Shown piece after piece: positions 55,655 through 64,000 of a DNA stretch of 64,000 nucleotides. Both the position numbers and the translations under genes were made by a program. The DNA comes from Plantago major (taxonomy: Eukaryota > Streptophyta > Magnoliopsida > Lamiales > Plantaginaceae). Below the pieces are notes generated by a model. It was not told the DNA's origin. It saw only the letters and a list, made by a program, of their open reading frames with translations, and made no database searches. How positions within the stretch are numbered: the stretch's first letter is position 1; every line of letters starts with the position of its first letter. The stretch spans positions 4,163,712 to 4,227,711 of the forward strand of contig CM048841.1 of NCBI GenBank assembly GCA_026545765.1, read 5' to 3'.

Positions 55655-58600
55655 ATGGATGAAGACACTGTGATTGTAGATGGTACCTCATTGGAGATTG
55701 GGGAACATACGGTAATGGAAGAAACTGTAAATTGCTGTGCGGATGTTGAAATGGCTGATAAAGATGTCCAGCATCACGAGTCAAACGGGGATATAATTGG
55801 AAACATCCATGACTCGTGTTTGGTGACTATGATTCCACTAGAGGAGAATCCACACATGGCTACAAATGCTATCTCTACTGAAACAAGTGCTAGTAATCTT
55901 CTTGAAACTTCCGATGAGCCACGCAGCAGGAATGTTATTCTAGATGTGGACGGTTGCGGAGTGCCTGTTGGCGTATCCAATGACGAGTCAGCCATAAGTC
56001 AGAGTTCTTGTGATACAAATGTGCTGTCAGTGAATCTGATAAGAGAGCAGCACAATGAGACTGAAGAACTTTGCAGTAATGCTGATGAATGTAATATGGG
56101 TTCCTCAGAAGAAAATATCAATAAAGGCCAACGTGTAACCTCTGACGATTCACTGCGCAGGCATAGTCCACAACATGTAGGTTGTACTAACCAGTCTGTT
56201 GCATCGGATGCTGATGCAACTTTAAATCAGTCGGGGGTTGCATCAGAAGTTGTAAGTTCCTGTATGGATTTTGAATTGTCTGATAAAGAAGTCAAGATTG
56301 AAAAGTCAAATGAAGATACAAATGTAAAAATCCATGATCTGTATTCGGTATCAACGACCCCATTGGAAGAGAATCAGAATCCACACGCGGCTGCAAATGA
56401 TATTGTACTTAGTGTGGTTTCTTCTGAAATTGGTGCTGGTATTCCTCTCGAAATTTCTGGAAATCCGTCCAGCGGGGATGTTACTCCACATGTTAGTGTA
56501 GCAAATGACATGTCGACCGTAAGTCGGAGTTCAGATGTGCTTGCCATGAACATAGAAAGCGAAAAGCACAATGAGGCAGAAGAACTTAGCAGTAGTGTTG
56601 ATAAAAATAATATGGGATCCGCAGAAGAGAACATGGATAAAGGTCAAAGAGAATCCTCACGTGTGGATTGTGATGTTCTCAATGCTGCCACTGCTCAATC
56701 TCAGAGTGGAACTGTCAATATAACAGCTGATGGAGCTTTGGCTCGAAGTACAAGGAAGAAGCTTCTTGTACTCGATGTTAATGGCTTGCTTGCTGACATC
56801 TCCTCTTATGTACCTTATTTCCCTGAGCCAGACGAAATATTATGTAAAAAAGCAGGTAAGACTGTAAGAGTTGACTCCTATGTTATTGTTGCTGAAATCT
56901 TTTCCATGAGAATCTTTTAACTTGTTTCTTATATTTGTATTAGTTTTTAAGAGGCCCTACTGCAATGATTTTCTGAATTTCTGTCTTGAGCGGTTCAATG
57001 TGGGTGTTTGGTCGTCCAGAACCAGGTACTCTTCAGATAATTTTCTGATTATTATTGAAGTTTTCTTATCTCTTTATTTTGTTTACAACTTTGAGTGTAT
57101 TACATTTTTTTTAATTCCTATCTTATGGGATTAGAGGTAAAATAGTTTTAAGATACGTTTTTGGTTATGGAACTTTTGCAGAAGAAACATGGAGCCAATA
57201 GTTGATTTTCTTTTAGGAAATGCGAAGAGTAAAGTGCTTTTTCATTGGGTAAGTAATGTTTAGTATGTTTGCGTGCATTGCAGTCTGGTATGGGTCTTTT
57301 ATGTTCTCATTACTTGGTACAAGTATAAATAATCCTTCATTTTTGCGAGTATCTTATGAGAATTATTGGGATTGATTGAGTTGATTCCGCTACCAATCAA
57401 CTTTTGATCCCTATGCTTGATAAACCAATGCAGTTCTGGTTGTAAGATAGGTTCTCATGACTAGCAATACATCGTTAAATAGAAATCAGTTAACTCCTTT
57501 TCAGGCTTAGAAAACTTGTACATCATTGAATTTTTCATAACAGTTTACAGCATTTTAAGTCTAACTAACTTCTGTTGTCGATCAAAGTAGGTTATTACAT
57601 TATTTCATCATAAACATATTACCATGTTATATCTGTCGTATTGCATTCTGCATTTCTGAATCAGACCAAATTAGAAAAGCAGCATTTAGTTACTCGTAAA
57701 AGGCCTTTGGACTTTACATTCAAACTTAAATGCTGAATGGCTTTGCATTGGTTATGTTTGTCAGTAAACAAAGAGGGTGGCCTCTTTTGAGCGTTAACAC
57801 AGGTAAGATCATTTCAAGATCTTTGAAGAGATTCCAGGCTTCCAAGTAACTATTCTCACTTCGTCCAAAAGTTTGTGGAAGGAGACATAAAGTGAGCTCT
57901 ACTTCTCGTAGCTCACTTTCCTCCAACTCTTCTTTGTTTCCTAGATATCTGCTGCTTAAAGCACTTTCTTAGCTACGAATTATTTGTCATATTATAGAGT
58001 TAATCTTAATCATATTGTGGTTGATACTTGATAATTCCAGCACTTTTACATTTCTCATAAAGATATCATTCTTCCGTTCCAGGATCAGTCACACTGTACA
58101 TATTCAGGTTTTAATACTGTTGAGAAAAGCCACAAACCTCTTCTTGTAAAGAAGCTCAAGAAGTTGTGGGACAAGTTCGAACCAAGCCTCCCATGGGAGA
58201 AGGGAGACTATAACGAATCAAATACTCTTCTGATTGATGATTCTCCATATAAAGCCTTGTGCAATCCTGTAAGCTTATTCTTTAGTTTTTGGCACTTGGT
58301 GTTATAGTTGTCACATTTCTCATCTTTCTGATGTGGTTTAGTAACCACTCTCGTATGTAATGGTTTCCAACTCACTTTTTCGACCATGATTTTCAGAGAT
58401 ATACTGCAATATTTCCCTACACTTATCGATTCAGAAATGCAGGAGACAATTCATTAGGTCAGTCACCTCTGTTTCTACTAGTTATGAAGGGTATTCAAGT
58501 ATAACTTCGTCAATATCTCAATGTCTAATTGTTTGATGCATTGTGCTTCTCCTTTATGCCAATACTGAAAATGTCATGGAACAATTGTGTTTATCCTTTA

Positions 58601-59476
58601 TATATATTTGTAGTTCCGATTCAATCCTAGAGATTGAAAGTTTGTAAAGAAGTGCAGCAGTACGAGTTATAGTCTCCGTTGACATGATTTATTGAACCTA
58701 TTTAAAAGTTCGTTGTCCTGTAACTTATATCTTGACACTGACTTTGTTACATGGTTATTTGGTGAACACGAGTTAGTTACTGGTACATTAGTTCTGTAAA
58801 GCTGCTAGTATCTCCTTGCAATAGAAAAAAATGAAGGAAAAAAATGTGTATTCTATTCCATAGCCTGAAAAATAATTGAATTTTGCGGTATGCAGGGCCT
58901 GGAGGTGATCTCCGTACTTATTTAGAGCGGTTAGCCATGGCAGAAAATGTGCAAGAGTTTGTGAAGGAAAACCCGTTTGGCCAGAGAGCCATTACAGAGA
59001 AGAATCTGTCATGGGGTTACTATAGTAAGGTTATTGCAGCGGCTAATACATCTCCCCCACGAGAAAACATGTTCGATCAGTGTCCTTTTACAGAGAAGAA
59101 TCGGCCATGGGGATACCATTCGAGGTTAAATGCAGCAGCTAATTCATATTCACCCAGACATAATACACCCAGGCAAAATGCTGAAGCTTCGTCTAACCCA
59201 TGGGGATACCATTCAAGGTTAAATGCAGCAGCTAATTCATATTCACCCAGACAAAATGCACCCAGGCAAAATGCTGAATCTTCGTCTAACCCATGGGGAT
59301 ACCATTCAAGGTTTACAGCTTCAGCTAATTCATATACACCAAGACAAAATGCTGCAGTTTCGTCTAACCCATGGGGATACCATTCAAGGTTTTCAGCAGC
59401 AGCTAATTCATATCCACCCAGACAAAACGATGAAGCTCCGTCTAACCCATGGGGAGTTGATCGGTTCTGGTCATAA
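55655..59476 (+). CDS. FCP1/NIF-type HAD-fold protein with variant catalytic motif
   Basis: Exons 55655-56855, 56944-57025, 57182-57248, 58083-58268, 58397-58457, 58896-59476; 2178 nt, 725 aa. Residues 1-365 are acidic and low-complexity with an internal duplication. The FCP1 homology domain follows: motif I LLVLDVNGLLADI (D374, N376), KRPYCNDFL, motif II GVWSSRTR (about 421), motif III lysines in KKLKKLW, motif IV LLIDDSPYKA (D502-D503). FCP1/SCP phosphatases use DxDx(T/V) in motif I, where the second Asp is the general acid; here it is Asn. I recall the DxNG spelling in related plant proteins, so it may be a family trait. The C-terminus (about 560-725) has WGYHSR repeats. The role is unknown: weak phosphatase or binding protein. 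Confidence 0.88.
55715..56660 (+). repeat. Internal tandem duplication in exon 1 of the FCP1-like gene
   Basis: Two segments of about 150 codons align in order: 55730-56150 and 56255-56665. Shared landmarks are DVEMADKDV / DFELSDKEV, ESNGD / KSNED, IHDSCLV / IHDLYSV, PLEENPH / PLEENQNPH, EQHNETEEL / EKHNEAEEL, NMGSSEENINKGQR / NMGSAEENMDKGQR. The protein identity is clear but the DNA is well diverged, so it is an old duplication. Confidence 0.92.
59095..59460 (+). repeat. Coding repeats WGYHSRxxAAANSYxPRQN
   Basis: Five imperfect tandem copies of a 63-78 bp unit encode NPWGYHSRLNAAANSYSPRQN-like peptides, and a more diverged copy (WGYYSKVIAAANTSPPR) precedes them at about 59010. The last copy ends NPWGVDRFWS and the stop. 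Copies are nearly identical in DNA, so the array is young. Confidence 0.95.
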
Positions 59477-59479
59477 TGT

Positions 59480-59875
59480 CTTGAAAATGAAATATATCCA
59501 TCTTCTTGTATGCCAAGAGCGCCAAAGATGGTAAGTTTCTATTTCTGTATTTATTTTATGCCGTTTGTAGTAACTTGCTAGAGCCTGGAGTATGCGAATA
59601 GAATCGTAGCCAAACTGCCAAAGGCAGTTCTGTTTTGTTTGTACACTAGATCTTATTTTTGGTTAGGTTCTGTATGTTATTTTGAATGGGTTTATGTGAC
59701 TTAGCTTATGCTTAACGTTCAGAACCGGATTGTGTTTTTATTGATTCTGCACCGAGGATGATATTGAGGTTGATTCGCGAACACTTTCTGGTCGATTTTG
59801 TTAGTGTTTGGGGATACTTGAGAAGGCAAGTCTGGAACTTCTAGGCACAATTAGGATCGCTTTCCTTTAAGCGTT
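59480..59875 (+). other. 3' region of the FCP1-like gene
   Basis: A possible UTR intron donor GTAAGT lies at 59530, right after AAGATG. No gene is seen. Sequence becomes LTR-like after about 59880. Confidence 0.45.
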
Positions 59876-59879
59876 ATTC

Positions 59880-61388
59880 GCCCCACTACTAGTGTACAAT
59901 TGGGTAACAGCGAATTGCTTCCAGGATACAAAGAAGCCCAGACTAATCTGTATGTTTAACTACGTATTGTACAAACGGAATTCAACTCAAGAACTGGAAT
60001 AAGCAGTAAAAGAAATGCTACAGAAATAATTACTGCATATATTGTTTCTGTAGCATAAGGGAGAGATAGAAGGTTCTGGTGTGTATTCAATCTGGAACTA
60101 GCCTCTTATTTATAGATTTCAAGGGTCATGTAACACAACCCTCCAGAAAATCTGGATAAGAACAGATGCAATGGATCAAGATTAAATCATATCCATTGGA
60201 TCACACCTTTTCAAATCAATGGTCATGATTAAATGACAGTCAGGTTTAACCTGGGAAAAGCCGGAGAATAATCCTGACCGTACAAATTTTAAACAAAATT
60301 AATGGTCGAGATCGATGAGCGATGCGTGCAAAGTGCGCCTAACAAAAGCGCCACATGCGCCCGTGGCATGGGCTCGGGCGCACGCATGTGGCTCTGCCAA
60401 GTGCACCTACTTAATGATTAGTTTACACATTATTAATGCACTTCCATAAATAAACTAAACTTTCCACACTTACTTTTCACATGTGGGACAAAGTGCATTA
60501 ATTTATTTATTACTTCACACTTTCCATATAGGACAAGAAGTAATAGTTTATAGGGGAACTTACATCCAGACCCCCTTTTAGATGTCGTAATTATAGATTA
60601 GTATCACTTAGTCGAACTATTATGGTTTGGTACAATTAGATGTAAAACAATTACACTTTAGCCCACGAATTTAACTTTTGGCGAATTAAAACTTGGAAAA
60701 GTCAATTTTGCCCCTTTCAGATTATTGAATTTTGGAAGTTACCAAACAATAACACATTTTGACAAATTGTAATTCAAATCCTGAATATCTAATTTTTTAT
60801 ATTTGTCACCATAAGATTTCGAAAAAGCTCAAATAAGCCCCCAAACTTCTATTTCAATTTGTAAATTATCCCCAACTTCAATCCGAAAACACAATCGAAA
60901 GTTCGAAACATTTAATTGAAATCGGAGCTGCTACAGCTCCGATTGGAGCTGGATAGCAGCTCCAAATCGGAGCTGCTATTTATTAGAAGAATGAGAAAGA
61001 ACAAGAAAGAGGAAGAAATTTACCAGAGAAGAAGAAGAGAAGGAAGTTGAGAAGATGGAGGAAGAAGTATGTTGGAGAAGATGGAAGAAGAAGTATGTTG
61101 GAGAAGATGGAGGAAGAAGAAGATGGTTTTTTTTTTTAATTTTATTTTCTTTATTTAAAATTCCATAAGGCCATTGAAACAACCAAATTAAACTGGTCAA
61201 CGGATTTGGATTAAACTGTAATTGTTCGACTAAGTAGCACGAATCTGAGAGTGGACGTTCTAAATGGGTAGCCCTATGTAATTATCCCTAGTTTATATTA
61301 CTTCACACTTACCAAAGTTCATCATTCACTTCCAATGTGGGACGTTGATTACTCATCTCTTCCATAATTTATTCTTGGAAATCTCCCA
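59880..61388 (-). mobile_element. Probable solo LTR (minus strand) carrying a nested MULE
   Basis: Read on the minus strand, it begins TGTGGGAGATTTCCAAGAA at 61388, holds a TATA box (CTATAAATAAGAGGC, complement of about 60104-60118) and ends near 59880. Two AATGTGGGAC-type words (near 60481 and 61335) support LTR U3 character. The MULE at 60553-61288 splits it; without the MULE it is about 770 bp. No PBS, PPT or coding remnants flank it. The left border and target duplication were not resolved. Confidence 0.5.
60553..61288. mobile_element. Non-autonomous MULE, 9-bp target duplication TAGTTTATA
   Basis: Flanks TAGTTTATA at 60544-60552 and 61289-61297. The ends GGGGAACTTACAT and ATGTAATTATCCC are inverted partners; TIR similarity is patchy (GTAATTATAGATTAGT, ACTTAGTCGAAC and complements). 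The core has palindrome-like text GGAGCTGCTACAGCTCC and GGAGCTGGATAGCAGCTCC, then a purine-rich GAAGAAG/GAAGATGG repeat at 61000-61130. The minus-strand ORF there is low-complexity and not called. Confidence 0.85.
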
Positions 61389-61389
61389 C

Positions 61390-61910
61390 ATATTATGTCT
61401 AATATTAACGCAGTTTATGCAAGCAACCTGTCTTTGAAGCCTAAATGTGATAGCGTTATCATCGGCAATTTATCACGAATTGACTATTTTGTACTAGCAG
61501 AATGCAGGATGAACATTAATGTTTTCACAATGAATCATGCTGAAGAAGGTACACAAAATAGACTTCTCATTGTTGAAAAGCACTTTTAACAATATAATCG
61601 CCCAAATGTTAAATAAAACTATCTCAATCATAACAAAATGCCCTCAAATTTATCGTAATTTTTTTTATAAAGATTGCTACATGAAATCTTAAATAAAAAT
61701 TTAAGCGAATTGACAATTTCTCTTTTCCCTTCTTTTAATAGAAATGATGTAGATTAGTTTACTGCATTGATAGGTACCACAGTATTAAATAGTAGTAGTA
61801 AAGAAAATTGAGGGTAAAGTGTGTTTTTCATGTACCATACATAATACTAGTAAGAAATTGTTGGTAGTATATGCTTGCAACATGGGCTAGGATGATTAGG
61901 ATGGTTCGTA
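61390..61910. other. Intergenic, no supported gene
   Basis: A 64-codon + ORF at 61395-61589 has normal composition but no motif that I recognise. It is left uncalled. Confidence 0.4.
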
Positions 61911-61914
61911 AATA

Positions 61915-62150
61915 CTTCCTTGATCCCGTCTCATATTTCTCACTTTGAATTTTTACAGTCAAACTTTTTCAATTTTGACTACGAATTAATCTTAAACAAC
62001 AAATGTAAAATGTTCAATTAAATTATATTATGATACTTCAGGGACTAAAGTTAATTAAACATTTTACATTTGCGGTTTAAGATTAATTCAGAATAAAAGT
62101 TTTTAATCGAAAGTGAAAAACATCAGAGACGATGAATACTAAATACTCCC
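61915..62150. mobile_element. Stowaway-like MITE (family of 32821)
   Basis: TACTTCCTTGATCCCGTCTCATATTTCTCACTTTGA at the left; the centre AATGTAAAATGTTCAATTAAATTATATTATGATACTTCAGGGACTAAAG matches the 32821 element nearly word for word. The right end is eroded (AGAGACGATGAATACTAAATA). Confidence 0.78.
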
Positions 62151-62360
62151 CTCCGACCCAAAAAAACTCCAATACTATACTTGACACATAGCTTCAAGTA
62201 AAGATTGAAATAAATAAAACATGAAAATGTGGTGAAAATTATAATGTAAAAGTAATATTTTTATTATTATTTGTTATATGTATGGAAGTTTATGTAACAT
62301 TTAAAAATGATAAATATATATATAAAGTTTTACGTGATCATGAGACGAGGTAGTATCACA
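62150..62360. mobile_element. Second Stowaway-like MITE, adjacent
   Basis: Begins ATACTCCCCTCCGACCCAAAAAAACTCCAATACT and ends GTTTTACGTGATCATGAGACGAGGTAGTA. The interior is AT-rich and non-coding. It abuts the previous element. Confidence 0.65.
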
Positions 62361-62364
62361 TGCA

Positions 62365-63900
62365 ATTTTGTTTTATTACCTTTATGCATGTGGTTTTCTT
62401 CATTTGATCCTCCACCTTGCTATCCCTTAAACTAATGACCTTAAGCATCATTGTCATATTTTTCAAGTACAGTGTCTCCATGCCAAGATACACACGACGA
62501 CTTTATGATAGCACTTTCAACTTGGCATGGGACCTTTCAATGTGAATGTCTAACAGTTTGTTTGACAAGCGATTAAAATCATGAAAATTAAGTTAAAATA
62601 AGTGTTTTTAACCAGGTTTTGGTGATTTAAATGGGTTGCCAAACAAGCACTAAATATTCTAAATTGTGAAATTTTCTGACATTTTATGACCAGCATTAAT
62701 TTATGGACGTCATGTTAATAATTATACATATATAAAATAGTAAAGAAAAGAAAACTCCACCAACCAATATTTTTATTATTTTATTACCCATCTCTCGTAC
62801 GTATTTTTATTTCTTTTATCATTTATCTCTTCTACTTCAATACCCAGTAACAATTTTATCATTATTTAGTCATATATTCCTTAAAATCCCCCTAAAAAAC
62901 GTATATGATTAGCATGACGGAGAGAGTACTTTGGTGTTATCTTGTACTATTTCGACCTGTCACCACTCTAACGTAATCACACTTAGTTCTTTTTTATGAT
63001 TATCGAGCATAGGGGGTTGGGGTGGGGAGGGACGAATAATGACAAGAAAAAGTTGAATTCCATAGGATCGTGGCAGCAAGGCCATTCTAATTCTCACACA
63101 ATAACTCGTGTATATTTAAGTCGTGTGCAAAGGATTATAACCTCCAACGGGTATTGTGTTTCAAGTCAGCCAATGTGGCTCGCCTGTCACATGGCATGGG
63201 CAACGACATGTATTCTGGAGGTCGAATGACCCCTATTACGGGCAAACATGCGGCGAGCATGAATATCGCTTCTAGTTCAAATTTCAAGTTACTGGCGTGC
63301 AGTTATAATCCAGCGTATGGTATCTTGAATTGTGATATGAATATCATGATTTAAAAGAAAATCCAATTGATCATCAATACATAATTTATATTGGAGAAAT
63401 CAGTTGACAAGTGGTAGTTTGTTAGAATCAAGAGGACAAGAAAAATACAAGATACAAAACAATTTCAGATTTAAAGATTATATAAACTAGGGTGAAAGAA
63501 TGTCATAAAGTAAGGTACATACACACACGTATTGGTATTTGTAAGAATTTTGATCCAAATTACAAAACCAAGAAAAGTCAGTCACATGGTGTTCCTGAAT
63601 TCTGCGGGTTGTTGGGCTACCATTGGCTGTAGAGGACTACTTCCATTCATAAGTTGCATGTGATTTCACATGACTTCAACTATTTATTACTGGCACTTAA
63701 ACATTAATCATCACTTTCTAACTAATACTACTACACAAGCTGCCATGTGCAATTATATGTTCCTAATTATCTTCATTTATTTGTTCATGAAACATTGATG
63801 TTTTTTCAATATAGTTAATCAAATGTATTTTTCGCGATTATGAAAAAATCTATGTTCTTAACTTATATATAATTTGTTATCAATTATATAATTATAAATA
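62365..63900. other. Intergenic, no supported gene
   Basis: Overlapping + ORFs at 62996-63229 and 63154-63354 lie in a slightly GC-richer patch but show no motif. The rest is AT-rich. Confidence 0.45.
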
Positions 63901-63904
63901 CATA

Positions 63905-64000
63905 CTCCCACCGTCCCAGTTTCATTTTTCCGCATTTCATTTTGATCCATCTCAACTTCATCTTCCCATCCCTTAAATGAAAAATATCTCAAATACTTTA
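63905..64000. mobile_element. MITE end cut by the window edge
   Basis: ACTCCCACCGTCCCAGTTTCATTTTTCCGCATTTCATTTTGA is a Stowaway-like left end. The right half is outside the window. Confidence 0.55.

Noticed and set aside
62996..63354. Two overlapping + ORFs in a GC-richer patch
   Set aside because: No domain, no splice partners, no homology recognised.
1..64000. Search by eye for tRNA, rRNA, CRISPR arrays and operon-like organisation
   Set aside because: None seen; repeats present are microsatellites, transposon ends and local duplications. A tRNAscan-SE run would be needed to exclude tRNAs fully.

Overview
The window is nuclear DNA of a flowering plant, most likely a eudicot. It is AT-rich, its genes carry short GT-AG introns and encode plant protein families, and the space between them is filled with plant transposons: Ty1/copia, Ty3/gypsy and LINE fragments, MULEs, a Helitron end and many Stowaway-like MITEs. 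No prokaryotic features, CRISPR arrays or viral genes were seen. All splice sites were placed by eye from reading frame, GT-AG borders and family knowledge; nothing was aligned or searched.

Four genes look intact, all on the + strand. They are a membrane-anchored protein disulfide isomerase of the PDIL5-2/PDI8 type (7526-11632, 5 coding exons, 436 aa), a mitochondrial rhomboid protease of the RBL12 type (37490-41387, 8 exons, 325 aa), a large proline- and SR-rich CCCH zinc-finger protein (about 43891-50129, 5 coding exons, about 1405 aa) and an FCP1/NIF-type HAD-fold protein (55655-59476, 6 coding exons, 725 aa). They work in ER redox folding, mitochondrial membrane proteolysis, probable RNA processing and an unknown nuclear phosphatase-like role. 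They share no obvious pathway.

A fifth gene, a MATE (DETOXIFICATION) transporter, is dead. Its 5' part is missing, one exon is missing, two exons carry frameshifts, and a 7.5-kb copia element sits in one of its introns (24681-32207, target-site duplication TGTAT). That element is the richest object here. It has paired LTRs, a degenerate PBS, several polypurine-tract copies as in Sireviruses, two separate decayed RT/RNase H remnants, no recognisable gag or integrase, a recurring palindrome-like motif, and an LTR in which about 200 bp has been replaced by filler DNA that includes a piece of chloroplast atpA.

Layout: 1-7.4 kb, copia gag remnant, two large microsatellites, local tandem duplications, a Helitron 3' end and a probable solo LTR. 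7.5-11.6 kb, PDI gene, whose first intron is made of nested duplications. 11.9-21 kb, gypsy remnant, a gene-like start followed by a repeat-array intron, a long-TIR MULE, MITEs, and a LINE split by a MULE. 21-34 kb, a 5' half copia element, then the MATE pseudogene split by the Sirevirus-like element. 34-37.4 kb, MITEs and an LTR fragment. 37.5-59.5 kb, three genes. 59.6-64 kb, an LTR holding a MULE, then MITEs.
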